In this document: in pieces, positions 16,476 to 25,658 of the stretch
How the letters are laid out: the number at the start of each line of letters is the position of its first letter
Position numbering within the stretch: position 1 is the stretch's first letter
Assembly: GCA_001627335.1 (NCBI GenBank)
Contig: LUPK01000054.1
Location: 100,886-164,885, forward strand
Origin: Nocardioides sp. REDSEA-S33_B3
Lineage (GTDB): Bacteria; Actinomycetota; Actinomycetes; Propionibacteriales; Nocardioidaceae
Length of the DNA stretch: 64,000 bases
Direction: 5' to 3'
The notes under the pieces: generated by a model
What the model saw: only the letters and a program-made list of their open reading frames with translations
Databases searched by the model: none
Told to the model about the DNA's origin: nothing
Position numbers and translations under genes: made by a program

Positions 16476-18263
16476 TCACATGCTCACGTCGAGGCGCCGC
16501 GAGGCGTCCGACGTGGGCGGGTCGGCCGGGCGGGGGGTCCCCGCGCCCTGGCTGCCGTCCCTGGCAGTGGTGTCGACCTGCGTCCCTGCGGGTCGTCCTG
16601 CGGCCCGGTGCTCGGCCTGGGGCCGCTCGCCGGGGGTCTGGTGGTCCGACGCGCCGGCGTCGGTCTGGCTCGGCGGCGGGTTGTCGCCGTCGTACGCCTG
16701 GGGGTCGGGCTGGCCGCCTGCCTGGCCGCCTGCCTGGCTGCCGGCGTGGTGGCCGGCCTGCTGGCTGCCCTGCTGCCCGGCGGCCTGCGAGTGGTGCAGC
16801 ACGCTCAGCTGCGTCTCGCCGGCCGGTCGGCCGCTCATCGACTCCAGCGCGCGCTGCAGGGCGGGCAGCCCCTCGTGCAGGGTGGCGCGGGCGTCCTCGG
16901 AGCCGGTGGCCATGCGCACCCGGACCCCGCCGGGGTGCACGGTCAGGGTGATCCGGACGTCACCGAGGTGCTCGGGGTCGAGCCGGAGCACCATCCGGTG
17001 GGTGCCGGGGCCGGCCTGCACGAGCCGGGTCAGCTCGGGCACGACCTGCGCGGCGGCGCTCTGGGTCACCTGGGTGACCGGTCGGTCGGTGGTCGCGGTG
17101 GCTGCGGTGGTGGCCGGCGCCTGCACGAACGTCGCGGCCTGCGGGTCCGCCGACGGCGTCACCCGGGGCTGGTCGGCACGGGGCTGGTCGGTGCGGGGCT
17201 GGTCCGTACGGGGCTGGTCCGTGTCGGCGGCGGGCGGGGGCGGTGCGTGGTCAACCGTCTGCGCGGACGAGTCGGTTCCCTGCTCACCGCCGGTGGTGGC
17301 GGTGGTGGCGGTGGTGGCGGGCGGTGCGTGGTCAACCGTTTGCGTGGGGGGAACGGTTGCCTGCTCACCGTCCGGGGCGGCGCTCGGGAGCGGTGCGTGG
17401 TCAACCGTCTCGGTCGCCAGGGCGGTTGCCTGCTCACCGCTGGCGAAGGCGGCGGGGGCGGGCGGTGCGTGGTCAACCGTCTGCGTGGGCGCACCGGTTG
17501 CCTGCTCACCGCCGGCGGTCGCAGTCGTGACGGTCGGCTGCGCGGTCCCGTCGACTGCGGTGCCATCGGATGCGGTGCCATCGGATGCGGTGCCGGCGAG
17601 TGCTGCGGCGAGCGCGGGCGGCAGGACGACCGGCAGTACGACCGGCATGTCGACCGGCAGGTCGACCGGGGCGTCGCTCGCGGGTACGCCGACAGCGGTC
17701 GGCGCCGGGCCGGGACGCTCGCCCGGGGTCCGGTCGACGGCCACCGTGGTCACGTCCGTCGGCAGCTGCGTCGGCTGCGGAGACGCGGGGCCGGCAGGTG
17801 CGGCAGGACGCGTCGGCCCGGCGGGCTGGTCGGGGCGCGTCGCGGTGGCGGGTGCGGGAGGACGCGCCGGCTCGGAGACCACGGAACGGGTCCCGCCCAC
17901 GGTCGCCTGGACACCCGTCTGCGCGGCGACAGCGGTCCCCGCATCGGCGGTGGTCGCGTCGGCGGTCGCCGCGTCGGCGGTGCCCGTCGCGTCGACGGCC
18001 GTCTCCGCAACCGGGGCCGGGCTCGGGCTCGGGCTCGGGCTCAGCACGGCATCCGCCGTGGTGGTGGTCGCGGTGGCACTCGCGGGCACAGCACCTGGGG
18101 CGCCGGCGGCCAGCACGGCGGCGACGAGGGCGGCGAAGGCGTCGGTCGTCGCGGCCTCGCCACCGGAGGAGGCGGAGGAGCCGGAGGAGTCGGAGGACGA
18201 GCCGCGGGACGAGCCGGCGCCGGAGGTGGCGAGCACACCGAGGGGCAGGGGCGCGATGGTCAT
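16476..18263 (-). CDS. fliK: Flagellar hook-length control protein FliK, repeat-rich
   Basis: A 595-residue secreted molecular ruler. Only the C-terminal Flg_hook domain (about residues 424-495; HRMVLRLDPEHLGDVRITL) is conserved; it should contact FlhB to stop hook growth. The rest is Ala/Thr/Pro-rich and disordered, with several repeat types: Ser-Pro dipeptides, (ASDGT)n near 17565-17605, (DQPRT)n near 17160-17222, and four in-frame 49-bp units at 17241-17511 that encode GGEQAT-x7-TVDHAPP. Ruler length sets hook length, so repeat gain or loss could change it. It starts in a TGATG overlap with the hydrolase gene. Confidence 0.88.
   Translation of the reverse strand: MTIAPLPLGVLATSGAGSSRGSSSDSSGSSASSGGEAATTDAFAALVAAVLAAGAPGAVPASATATTTTADAVLSPSPSPSPAPVAETAVDATGTADAATADATTADAGTAVAAQTGVQATVGGTRSVVSEPARPPAPATATRPDQPAGPTRPAAPAGPASPQPTQLPTDVTTVAVDRTPGERPGPAPTAVGVPASDAPVDLPVDMPVVLPVVLPPALAAALAGTASDGTASDGTAVDGTAQPTVTTATAGGEQATGAPTQTVDHAPPAPAAFASGEQATALATETVDHAPLPSAAPDGEQATVPPTQTVDHAPPATTATTATTGGEQGTDSSAQTVDHAPPPPAADTDQPRTDQPRTDQPRADQPRVTPSADPQAATFVQAPATTAATATTDRPVTQVTQSAAAQVVPELTRLVQAGPGTHRMVLRLDPEHLGDVRITLTVHPGGVRVRMATGSEDARATLHEGLPALQRALESMSGRPAGETQLSVLHHSQAAGQQGSQQAGHHAGSQAGGQAGGQPDPQAYDGDNPPPSQTDAGASDHQTPGERPQAEHRAAGRPAGTQVDTTARDGSQGAGTPRPADPPTSDASRRLDVSM
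17241..17511. repeat. Four copies of a 49-bp in-frame palindromic element in fliK
   Basis: Copies at 17241-17289, 17322-17370, 17391-17439 and 17463-17511, each exactly 49 bp. Left end CGGTGCGTGGTCAACCGT, variable 15-nt centre, right end ending in TGCTCACCG; the ends are imperfect inverted repeats of each other. Start-to-start distances are 81, 69 and 72, all multiples of 3. The same element occurs twice in cheA. Confidence 0.9.
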
Positions 18264-19249
18264 CAGGCTCCCTCCACCAGGGCGAGGATCTTCGCGACGT
18301 ACCCCTGCGTCTCGGCGTACGGCGGCACGCCGTCGTACCTGAGCACCGCACCCGGGCCCGCGTTGTAACCGGCCAGCGCGTGGTCGACCCGGCCGAAGCG
18401 GTCGAGCAGGTCGCGCATGAGGCGGGCGGCCCCGTCGACGGACTGCGCCGGGTCGAAGGGGTCGCTCACCCCGAGGCCCTTGGCGGTGCCGGGCATCAGC
18501 TGCATCAGCCCCTGGGCGCCGGCGGGGCTGACCGCGGAGGGCTGGAAGCTGCTCTCGGTGCGGGCCATGGCGGCCAGCAGCACCGGATCGACGCCGTAGC
18601 GGGTGCCGATGGTGTTGAAGAGGTCGGCGAACGGGACGCCGGTCACCTGGGAGGCGCCGGTCGCGGCGACCCGGGAGGCCGGGGCGGTCGCGGAGACGCC
18701 CTCGCCGGGCAGGACCCGACGGATGAAGTCGGGGGTGCCGTGCCCGGAGTCCGCGATGCTGATCACGCGGATGTCGAGGCCGGTGCGCGGAGCCTCGAGG
18801 ATCATCCCGTCGCCGAGGTAGATCGCGATGTGGTCGGCGCCGACGTTGCGCGAGGAGCGGTCCCAGGCGACCAGGTCGCCGGGGCGGGCCTCGGCGAGCG
18901 AGGCGACCGGGCTGCCGCTGCGGGCCTGGTCGTTGGAGACGCGCGGCAGGTCGATGCCGTGCTGGGCGAAGACGTGCTGCACGAGGCCGGAGCAGTCCAT
19001 GCCGCCGTCGGCCGGCGAGCTGCCGCCCCAGACGTAGGGCATCCCGACGTACTGTCGCGCGGTCGCGATGACGCCCTCGGCGGTGGCGGTGCCGCCGGTG
19101 GCGGCGCCGGTCGTGGTGGACCCGTAGGCAGCGGTGGCGCCCGACATCATCTGGGCGAAGACGGCGCCGTTCATCGGCGCGGCGGGCTGCAGCTGGGTCA
19201 GCTGGCCCTGGATCTGGGCGATGCGGGCCTCGACGGCGGCGATGCTCAT
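18263..19249 (-). CDS. Fused NlpC/P60 and lytic transglycosylase, likely flagellar peptidoglycan hydrolase
   Basis: A 328-residue protein. Residues 57-185 form an NlpC/P60 cysteine peptidase domain (catalytic C86 in MDCSGLV, H140 in ADHIAIYLG). Residues 203-325 form a Slt-type lytic transglycosylase domain (E232 in ARTESSFQP, then GAQGLMQLMPGTA and AGYNAGPG). It lies between fliJ and fliK, where other bacteria encode the muramidase domain of FlgJ, so it probably opens the cell wall for the rod. No signal peptide is visible; export through the flagellar apparatus is likely. It overlaps both neighbours by a few bases. Confidence 0.88.
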   Translation of the reverse strand: MSIAAVEARIAQIQGQLTQLQPAAPMNGAVFAQMMSGATAAYGSTTTGAATGGTATAEGVIATARQYVGMPYVWGGSSPADGGMDCSGLVQHVFAQHGIDLPRVSNDQARSGSPVASLAEARPGDLVAWDRSSRNVGADHIAIYLGDGMILEAPRTGLDIRVISIADSGHGTPDFIRRVLPGEGVSATAPASRVAATGASQVTGVPFADLFNTIGTRYGVDPVLLAAMARTESSFQPSAVSPAGAQGLMQLMPGTAKGLGVSDPFDPAQSVDGAARLMRDLLDRFGRVDHALAGYNAGPGAVLRYDGVPPYAETQGYVAKILALVEGA

Positions 19250-19704
19250 GCCGCACCCCCGTCCGCGGTGCTGCGACGCAGCCAGCCCTGGGAGGCGACC
19301 TCGTCCATGTCCTTGTCGTCGGCGCGGCGACGCTCGACGCGCCGCTCGGCAGCACGCCGGTCCAGCAGGCCCTCGACGGCGCCGAGCCGGGACCGGTCGC
19401 TCTGCCACCGGCCGTCGGCCTCGACCGCCATGCTCCGCGCCACGTCGAGGCGAGCCCGGTCCGCGACCAGCTCCTCGCGCAGGGCCGTGAGCGACTCGCG
19501 CAGCGCCACGAAGGTCGACATGTCCCCGGAGACGAAGGAGCCGTGCTCGCGCAGCGCCGCCTCGAGCTCGCCGACCCGCGCCTCCCTGGAGCGCAGGTCG
19601 GCGAGCGCGGCCACGAGCCCGAGACGGCTGTCGCGCTCGCGGACCTCCCGCACCCGGGCCACGGCTCCGAGCCCGCGGTCGGCGGGGTGCGGTCGGCGGC
19701 TCAT
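19246..19704 (-). CDS. fliJ: Flagellar export chaperone FliJ
   Basis: A 152-residue, highly charged coiled-coil protein (Arg/Glu/Ala heptads over most of its length, KDMDEVASQGWLRR at the end). This composition, the length and the place directly after fliI identify FliJ, which links the FliI ATPase to FlhA. Sequence conservation of FliJ is weak, so synteny carries most of the weight. It overlaps the fliI stop and the hydrolase start by 4 nt each. Confidence 0.82.
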   Translation of the reverse strand: MSRRPHPADRGLGAVARVREVRERDSRLGLVAALADLRSREARVGELEAALREHGSFVSGDMSTFVALRESLTALREELVADRARLDVARSMAVEADGRWQSDRSRLGAVEGLLDRRAAERRVERRRADDKDMDEVASQGWLRRSTADGGAA

Positions 19705-21053
19705 CGGGCCACCAGCTGGTGCAGCGCCGCCCAGGTGTCGGCGGTCGGGGTCTGCTCGTCCATCGACTGACGCAGGAACGCCTCGATCTGCGGCATCCGG
19801 GCGATGGCGGCGTCGGCCTCGGGGTCGGTGCCGGCGACGTACGCGCCGATCTCGACGAGCTCCTTGACGTCGCGGTGCGCGGCCAGCATGCGTCGCAGGG
19901 CGACGGCGTCGCCGCGCTGCTCGGGAGCGGTCACGGCGCTGGTGACGCGGGAGATCGACTCGAGCACGTCGATGCTGGGGAAGTGCCCGGCGGTGGCGAG
20001 GCGTCGGGTGAGGACGACGTGACCGTCGAGGATCGAGCGGGCGGTGTCGCCGATCGGGTCCTGCAGGTCGTCGCCCTCGACCAGGACGGTGTAGAGGCCG
20101 GTGATCGAGCCGTGCGGCGAGGTGCCGGCGCGCTCGAGCAGGCGGGGCATCAGGTTGAAGACGCTGGGCGGGTAGCCGCGGGTGGCCGGCGGCTCGCCCG
20201 CCGACAGACCGATCTCGCGCTGGGCCATCGCCACGCGGGTCAGCGAGTCCATCATCAGCACCACGTCGCGTCCGGCGTCGCGGAAGGACTCCGCGATCCG
20301 GGTGGCCACGAAGGCCGAGCGCAGCCGCTCCACCGGCGGGGCGTCGGAGGTCGCGACCACCAGGACCGACCGCGCCAGGCCCTCGGGCCCGAGGTCGTTC
20401 TCGATGAACTCGCGGACCTCACGGCCGCGCTCGCCGACCAGGGCGATGACCGAGACCTCGGCGTCGGTGCCGCGGGCGATCATCGACAGCAGGCTCGACT
20501 TGCCGACGCCCGAGCCGGCCATGATGCCGATGCGCTGGCCGCGGCCGCAGGGCACGAGCGAGTCCAGTGCCCGCACACCGAGGCCGAGCTGACGGGTGAT
20601 GGTCGGGCGGGCCAGCGCGTCGGGCGCGCTGCCGTCGACGTCGACGAGCTTCATGCCGGGGATGGCGCCGAGGTGCGGGCCGCCGTCGATGGGGCGGCCG
20701 AGGCCGTCGAGCACCCGGCCGCGCAGGGCGTCGCCGACCCGGATCTGCAGCGGGCCGCCGGTGTGGCGGACGTAGGCGCCGACCTGGATGCCGGTGAGCC
20801 GGCCCAGCGGCAGGCAGACCAGACCCTCGGTGCTGGAGGCGGCGACCTCGACGAGCACCGGTGGTGTGGACTGCACCTCGAGCAGGTCGCCGACGGCGGC
20901 GCGCAGGCCGGTGACCCTCAGGTGGAGGCCGACCATCTCCGAGACCCGGCCCAGGCCGAGCGGACGGATCGCGGCCAGCGCGCGGGAGCGGTTCGCGGTC
21001 AGGGCGGCGCTCGCCCCGGCGGGCGTCGGGGCGGGGATCGACATCGCGGTCAC
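19701..21053 (-). CDS. fliI: Flagellum-specific ATP synthase FliI
   Basis: A 450-residue hexameric ATPase that energises export. It has a beta-barrel N-terminal domain and a RecA-type core with Walker A (GIMAGSGVGKSSLL), VGERGREVREFI, Walker B (VVLMMDSLTRVAMAQREIGL), the GYPPSVF motif and the DPIGD/ARSILDGHVVL segment. Family length is 430-450. GTG at 21053 forms a GTGA overlap with fliH; an ATG at 21044 is an alternative. Confidence 0.97.
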   Translation of the reverse strand: MTAMSIPAPTPAGASAALTANRSRALAAIRPLGLGRVSEMVGLHLRVTGLRAAVGDLLEVQSTPPVLVEVAASSTEGLVCLPLGRLTGIQVGAYVRHTGGPLQIRVGDALRGRVLDGLGRPIDGGPHLGAIPGMKLVDVDGSAPDALARPTITRQLGLGVRALDSLVPCGRGQRIGIMAGSGVGKSSLLSMIARGTDAEVSVIALVGERGREVREFIENDLGPEGLARSVLVVATSDAPPVERLRSAFVATRIAESFRDAGRDVVLMMDSLTRVAMAQREIGLSAGEPPATRGYPPSVFNLMPRLLERAGTSPHGSITGLYTVLVEGDDLQDPIGDTARSILDGHVVLTRRLATAGHFPSIDVLESISRVTSAVTAPEQRGDAVALRRMLAAHRDVKELVEIGAYVAGTDPEADAAIARMPQIEAFLRQSMDEQTPTADTWAALHQLVAR

Positions 21054-21769
21054 GACAGCGCCTCCCGCACCCGGGCCAGGGCGGTCGAGATGCGCAGGTC
21101 GACCGCCTCGGCGGTGGTCTCGAGGAGCGCGTCGTGCGGCTCCAGCCCGGCGTCGGCGACGACGGTGATGCCCTGCGCGGACAGCGCGGCCACGTCGGGG
21201 TGGCTGGCGACGTGCGGCGCCAGTCGCACGGTCACCGGCAGGCCCTGGGGGAGCGCAGCCAGCACCCGGCGTACGACGTCGGCGACCGGATCCTCGGCGC
21301 CGGCCAGCTCGCGGCCGACCAGCGCTTCGGTCAGCTCGCAGGCCAGGCCCAGGGCGTGGTCCTCGACCTCGGCGGCGGTGGCGGTGGCCTGCTGGGCGAA
21401 CAGCGCGGCGGCGCGCTGCAGCGCGGCCAGCGCCTGCTCGTGCTCGGCCTGTCGGCGGGCCTCGGCCTCGCGGGTCAGGGCCTCCAGCTCCGCGCGGTTC
21501 GCGGCCGCCTCGGCGGCGGCCTCGCGACGGCCCTCGGCCCAGCCGGTGGCGTACCCCTGGGCACGCGCCGCGGTCCGGGTGGTCTCGGCGAGCGCGGACA
21601 GCACGTCCTCGGTGACCGGGTCGCCGAGGGTGCGCTCGCCGCCGAAGCGGGTCCACGCCCCGGTGCGCAGCTGCGGGGTGCTCAGCGGGCCCACGGCCTG
21701 CGCGAGCTCACCGCGCAGGACCCGACGGTCCGGGGACGGCGCGGTCCCGGCTGCGGTGTCCGAGGTCAT
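21050..21769 (-). CDS. fliH: Flagellar assembly protein FliH
   Basis: A 239-residue protein. The middle (about 60-125) is an Ala/Glu/Arg-rich coiled coil, and the C-terminal half resembles the FliH/V-ATPase E-subunit fold (LTEALVGRELAGAED, later PVTVRLAPHV and ITVVADAGLEPHDALLETTAEAVDL). FliH holds FliI at the C-ring. ATG 21769 lies 4 nt after the fliG stop; a TTG at 21790 is possible but less likely. It sits between fliG and fliI in canonical order. Confidence 0.9.
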   Translation of the reverse strand: MTSDTAAGTAPSPDRRVLRGELAQAVGPLSTPQLRTGAWTRFGGERTLGDPVTEDVLSALAETTRTAARAQGYATGWAEGRREAAAEAAANRAELEALTREAEARRQAEHEQALAALQRAAALFAQQATATAAEVEDHALGLACELTEALVGRELAGAEDPVADVVRRVLAALPQGLPVTVRLAPHVASHPDVAALSAQGITVVADAGLEPHDALLETTAEAVDLRISTALARVREALS

Positions 21770-21773
21770 GACG

Positions 21774-22799
21774 TCACTCGACGAACTCAACGTCGCCTCC
21801 GCGTCGGATCATGATCTCGCCGCGCTCCTCGAGCTGGCGGATCGTGCGGATGATGGCCTGCTGGGCCTCCTCGACCTGCGAGAGACGCACCGGGCCGAGG
21901 AGGTCGATCTCCTCCACGAGGCCCTCGGCGGCACGGCTGGACAGGTTGCGGGTGATCTTCTCCCGCACCGCGGTCGAGACGCCCTTGAGCGCGAGCGCCA
22001 GCGAGGAGACCTCGACCTGGCGCAGCACCTGCTGGATGGAGCGGTCGTCGAGGCCGGTGATGTCCTCGAACATGAACATCCGGCTCTTCACCTCGTCGGC
22101 CAGGCTCGGGTCGAGCGCCTCGAGGCCCTCGACGATCTGGCGCTCGGTGGAGCGGTCGGAGCAGTTGATGATGTTGACCATCTGGTCCAGGCCGCCCACA
22201 CGCGACATGTCCGAGGGCTGCAGCATCGAGGAGAGCTTGCGCTCCAGCGTGCTCTCGACGGCCTTGACGATGTCGGGCGAGGTCCGGTCCATCACCGCGA
22301 TGCGGTGCGCGACCTGCGCCTGCTGCTCCGGCGGCAGACCCGAGAGCAGCAACGAGGCCTTGTCCGGCGTCATGTGCGCCAGCACCAGCGCGATCACCTG
22401 CGGGTGCTCCTCGACGATGAAGGAGCGCAGCTGCGCGGGGTCGGCCTGGTGCAGGAACTGGAAGGGCATCTGCACCGCCGCGGCGTGCAGGCGCTCGATG
22501 ATCTCGGCGGCGCGCTCGGGACCCAGCGACTGCTCGAGCAATGCCTGGGCGAAGCCGAGACCGCCACGGGCCATGTGCTCCCGCGCCACCATCAGGTCGC
22601 GGAACTCCGTGGCTACGGCCTCGGACTCCGAGACGCTCACCGAGTCGAGCATCGCGATCTCGGCGGTGATCGCCTCGACCTCGTGCTCGTCGAGCATGCT
22701 CAGCACCTTCGCGGCCTGCGACTTGCCCAGCTGCACCAGCAGCACGGCCGCCTTGCGGGCGCCCATGGCCTGGATGGGGCTCTTGGTCATGGTGCTCAT
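21774..22799 (-). CDS. fliG: Flagellar motor switch protein FliG
   Basis: A 341-residue C-ring protein that receives torque from MotA. The middle-domain signature EEHPQVIALVLAHM and the C-terminal charged torque helix region (SRMFMFEDITGLDDRSIQQVLRQ) are intact. The N-terminus (QAMGARKAAVLLVQLGKSQA) binds FliF. Length is typical. The start shares one base with the fliF stop (TGATG). Confidence 0.97.
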   Translation of the reverse strand: MSTMTKSPIQAMGARKAAVLLVQLGKSQAAKVLSMLDEHEVEAITAEIAMLDSVSVSESEAVATEFRDLMVAREHMARGGLGFAQALLEQSLGPERAAEIIERLHAAAVQMPFQFLHQADPAQLRSFIVEEHPQVIALVLAHMTPDKASLLLSGLPPEQQAQVAHRIAVMDRTSPDIVKAVESTLERKLSSMLQPSDMSRVGGLDQMVNIINCSDRSTERQIVEGLEALDPSLADEVKSRMFMFEDITGLDDRSIQQVLRQVEVSSLALALKGVSTAVREKITRNLSSRAAEGLVEEIDLLGPVRLSQVEEAQQAIIRTIRQLEERGEIMIRRGGDVEFVE

Positions 22800-24361
22800 C
22801 AGCGCTCCACCAGCCAGCCGCGCAGCAGGGTCGCGACGTCCTCGGGCTGCCGCTCGATGAGGGCGCTGAGCTCCTCACGCACGTTGTGCTCCTCGACCTG
22901 CTCGGCCTCGGCCAGCGCCATCGCGGCCGGCGCCTCGAGGGCCTGGCGCTCCTGGCGCAGCTGCTCGACGACGTACGTCGTGGCCTGCTCGCGCTTCTTG
23001 CTGCGGCGTCGGCCGGTGACCAGTGCCAGCAGCAGGACCAGGAGGACTGCGCCGCCCAGCGCGCCCTTCTCGATCAGGTCGTTGCGGGCGGTGGCGGCCT
23101 CGGCGGCTGCGGCGGCCTCGAGCTCGGCGGCGGCGGCCTCCTCGCCGGTGCGGTCGAAGGGCATCTGGACCACGCGGATGGTGTCGCCGCGACGGCCGTT
23201 GATGCCGATCGCGTCGGCGACCAGCGTCCGCACGTCGGTGGCGGAGACGCCCTGGGTGGTGGCGGTGTCCAGCACCACGCCGACGTTGATCTGCTTGACC
23301 GCGCCGGGGGTGGTCTCCCGGGTCTCGACGACGGTGTCGACGCCGTTGGTCCGCGAGCTGGAGGAGTTGTTGTAGGAGCTGTCGCCCTCGGCGCCGGCCG
23401 TGGTGTCGGTCTGGTCGTCGACGCCGACGACCCCGCCCACGCCGTCCGCGGCGCCCGCGCCGGAGTAGGTCTCGCTGGACAGCGACTCGGTGAGCGCCGG
23501 GATCTCCTCGTCGGCACGGTAGTCGGTGCTCTCGGTGACGGCCTTGTCCCAGTCGAGCTCGACGGTCGCCGACACGGTGGAGTTCCCCGGTCCGACGACG
23601 CGGTCGAGCATCGCCTGCAGCCGCGCGCGCAGCTTGTCCTGGTAGGCCTCGGTCTGCTGGGTGCGCTCCGTGGCGGCCGCCGACGTCGTCCCTCCCGGGC
23701 TGGACAGGACCCGGCCGGTGGAGTCGGCGACGGTCACCTGGTCGGGGTCGAGCCCGTCGATGCTGGAGGCGACGAGGTGCACGACGGCCTGGACCTGCTC
23801 GGGGGTGAGCGTGCGGCCCGGGTTGGTCTGCACGAGCACCGACGCCGTCGGCGGCTGCTGCTCGTCGGTGAAGACGTCCTTCTGGGGGATCGCGAGGTGC
23901 ACGACGGCGCCGTTCACGCCGTCGATCGCCTTGACCGTGGCGGCGAGCTCGCCCTCCATGGCCCGCTTGAAGTCGGTCTGCTCCTTGAACTCCGAGGTGG
24001 AGATCCCCTGGTTGTCGAGGATCCCGTAGCCGCCGTCGGTGCTGGTCGGCAGGCCCTCCCCGGACAGCGCGATGCGGGTGGAGTGCACGGCGTCGCGGGG
24101 CACCATGATCGTGGCGCCGCCGTCGGCGAGCTCGTAGCTGACGCCCTGGGTCTCGAGCTCGTCGATGACCGACGAGGCGTCGGAGGGCGCGAGGTTGGAG
24201 AACAGCGGGGCGTACGCCGGTGCGCTGGCCCACCGGAAGACCATGAAGCCGCCCAGCAGCAGCGCGGCGGTGCCGATCACGGCCACGACCTTCTGGCCGG
24301 GGGTGAACTGCCGGAAGGTCGTCGTGTGGCGGTTCATCGACCGCTGGAGCATCTCGCGCAT
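22799..24361 (-). CDS. fliF: Flagellar MS-ring protein FliF
   Basis: A 520-residue basal-body ring protein. Membrane helices lie near residues 27-46 and 435-455, with the two ring-building YscJ/FliF domains between. Recognisable stretches are GYGILDNQGISTSEFKEQTD, RAMEGELAATVKAIDGV and VVHLAIPQKDVF. The C-terminal tail carries the FliG-binding segment. It starts in a TGATG overlap with fliE. Confidence 0.97.
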   Translation of the reverse strand: MREMLQRSMNRHTTTFRQFTPGQKVVAVIGTAALLLGGFMVFRWASAPAYAPLFSNLAPSDASSVIDELETQGVSYELADGGATIMVPRDAVHSTRIALSGEGLPTSTDGGYGILDNQGISTSEFKEQTDFKRAMEGELAATVKAIDGVNGAVVHLAIPQKDVFTDEQQPPTASVLVQTNPGRTLTPEQVQAVVHLVASSIDGLDPDQVTVADSTGRVLSSPGGTTSAAATERTQQTEAYQDKLRARLQAMLDRVVGPGNSTVSATVELDWDKAVTESTDYRADEEIPALTESLSSETYSGAGAADGVGGVVGVDDQTDTTAGAEGDSSYNNSSSSRTNGVDTVVETRETTPGAVKQINVGVVLDTATTQGVSATDVRTLVADAIGINGRRGDTIRVVQMPFDRTGEEAAAAELEAAAAAEAATARNDLIEKGALGGAVLLVLLLALVTGRRRSKKREQATTYVVEQLRQERQALEAPAAMALAEAEQVEEHNVREELSALIERQPEDVATLLRGWLVER

Positions 24362-24717
24362 CAGACCTGCATCCGCATGATCTCGGTGAACGCCTCGACC
24401 GCCTTGTTGCGGACGGCGACGGTGACCTGGGTGGTGACCGCGGCCTGGGTCGCGGCGATCGTGTAGTCGTGGATGTTCTGCAGCTCACCGGTGGCGGCCT
24501 GCACCGACAGCTGGTCGGCGGTGCGCTGCACGCCGTCGAGTCGGTCGAGCCCGTCGAGCACCAGCTCGCCGAAGTCGGGGCCGCCCGCCCTGCCGACGCC
24601 GCCGACCGAGGGCGCGTCGCCGACTGCGGGGGCCGACGGGGTCGCGGGGACCGTCGGGGGGGCGAAGGGCGTGAAGCCGCCGACGCCCGGGATGCCCTCG
24701 ATGCCGCCGATGCTCAT
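24361..24717 (-). CDS. fliE: Flagellar hook-basal body protein FliE
   Basis: A 118-residue junction protein between the MS ring and rod. The C-terminal helix pair ([57 protein letters not shown]) is the FliE family. The first 45 residues are Gly/Pro-rich and longer than usual. It overlaps flgC by 4 nt and fliF by 1 nt. Confidence 0.95.
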   Translation of the reverse strand: MSIGGIEGIPGVGGFTPFAPPTVPATPSAPAVGDAPSVGGVGRAGGPDFGELVLDGLDRLDGVQRTADQLSVQAATGELQNIHDYTIAATQAAVTTQVTVAVRNKAVEAFTEIMRMQV

Positions 24718-25106
24718 CGCTGACCGATCCCGATCGCGGTCTGGTAGGTGTCCTGGGCGAACTTGGTCACCTGCGCCGAGGCCTGGAAGCCGCGCTGGGC
24801 CATGATCAGCTCGGCCATCTGGTCCGACATCTCGGTGTCGGGGAGGCGGACGTAGCCGGCCTCGTCGGCCAGCGGGTGGTCGGGCTGGTAGGTCATCCGG
24901 CCCTCGGCCGAGCTCAGCGCGATCTCCCGGACCCGCACGCCGCCGTCCTCGCGGGACTCCGCGACGACCAGCTGGGCCTGGAAGGCGTCCTCGGCGGTGG
25001 AGCGGACGGTGCCGATGTTGGCGATGTTGTGCGAGAGCGCGTCCAGCCAGGTCTGGTGCATGCCCAGCCCGGACCCCGCGATCCGCAGGGACTCGAAGGC
25101 GCTCAT
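24714..25106 (-). CDS. flgC: Flagellar basal-body rod protein FlgC
   Basis: A 130-residue proximal rod protein. It has the N-terminal rod motif ([25 protein letters not shown]), the C-terminal helix ([23 protein letters not shown]) and the typical PDTEMSD stretch. Length matches the family. It follows flgB in a TGATG overlap. Confidence 0.96.
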   Translation of the reverse strand: MSAFESLRIAGSGLGMHQTWLDALSHNIANIGTVRSTAEDAFQAQLVVAESREDGGVRVREIALSSAEGRMTYQPDHPLADEAGYVRLPDTEMSDQMAELIMAQRGFQASAQVTKFAQDTYQTAIGIGQR

Positions 25107-25498
25107 CACATCGCCCCGGCGACGGTCTTGACGAGGTCGAAGCGGTCCGTCACGGCCCGCGCGACCATCTGGTACATGAACTGCGACTGCATCGCGGCCA
25201 GCGACTCCTTGCGCAGGTCGACGTTGTTGCCGTTCTCCCCGACCGGGGTGTTGGCGTCCTCCATCAGCGGGGCGGCACCACCGAGCTGTCGCGCCATCGC
25301 GGCGTCGCCGGCGGGGGCGTTGCTGCCGATCGCGGAGCGCAGCACGGACTCGAAGTCGACAGCCGTCGCGCGGAAGCCGGGGGTGTCGAGGTTGGCCAGG
25401 TTGTCGGCGATGGTGTTCTGACGCAGCGACAGGCCGTCGAGCGCGTAGCTCAGGACGGCCGACACCGAGTCGGACACCGCGTACGACGGAACGGACAC
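25106..25498 (-). CDS. flgB: Flagellar basal-body rod protein FlgB
   Basis: A 130-residue proximal rod protein and first gene of the long flgB-flgE operon. Rod signature [21 protein letters not shown] at about 20-42 and the C-terminal [21 protein letters not shown] helix. I chose GTG 25498 because GAGGAG lies 5 nt upstream and the product then has family length; the frame is open further upstream by chance. Confidence 0.94.
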   Translation of the reverse strand: MSVPSYAVSDSVSAVLSYALDGLSLRQNTIADNLANLDTPGFRATAVDFESVLRSAIGSNAPAGDAAMARQLGGAAPLMEDANTPVGENGNNVDLRKESLAAMQSQFMYQMVARAVTDRFDLVKTVAGAM

Positions 25499-25576
25499 GA
25501 CTACTCCTCGAGACTTCTCTGAGGTGGCTGCCGGTCCGTCGGCGGAAAGGGGTGAGCACTCCCTGCTCGAGGAGGT

Positions 25577-25603
25577 TGATCGGCGTACGTCGCGAGCACC
25601 TGA
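25577..25603 (-). promoter_or_regulatory. Sigma-28-type promoter of the flgB-flgE operon
   Basis: TCAG (25600-25603), 15 nt, GCCGATCA (25577-25584) on the minus strand, about 78 nt before the flgB start. The inverted repeat at 25603-25623 abuts its -35 element. Confidence 0.75.
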
Positions 25604-25623
25604 GACGTTTCCCGCAAACGTCT
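25603..25623. promoter_or_regulatory. Inverted repeat adjoining the flgB promoter
   Basis: AGACGTTT-cccgc-AAACGTCT, perfect 8-bp arms and a 5-nt centre, immediately upstream of the -35 TCAG of the flgB operon. The position is that of an activator or repressor site. No matching copy was seen at the other motility promoters. Confidence 0.55.
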
Positions 25624-25658
25624 GCACCGGTGCTGCTGCGGCCCCTCCGGACGCGCAG

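Noticed and set aside
17241..17511. Possible CRISPR or minisatellite in fliK
   Set aside because: Units are in frame, translated, unevenly spaced and shared with cheA; this fits an inserted element better.
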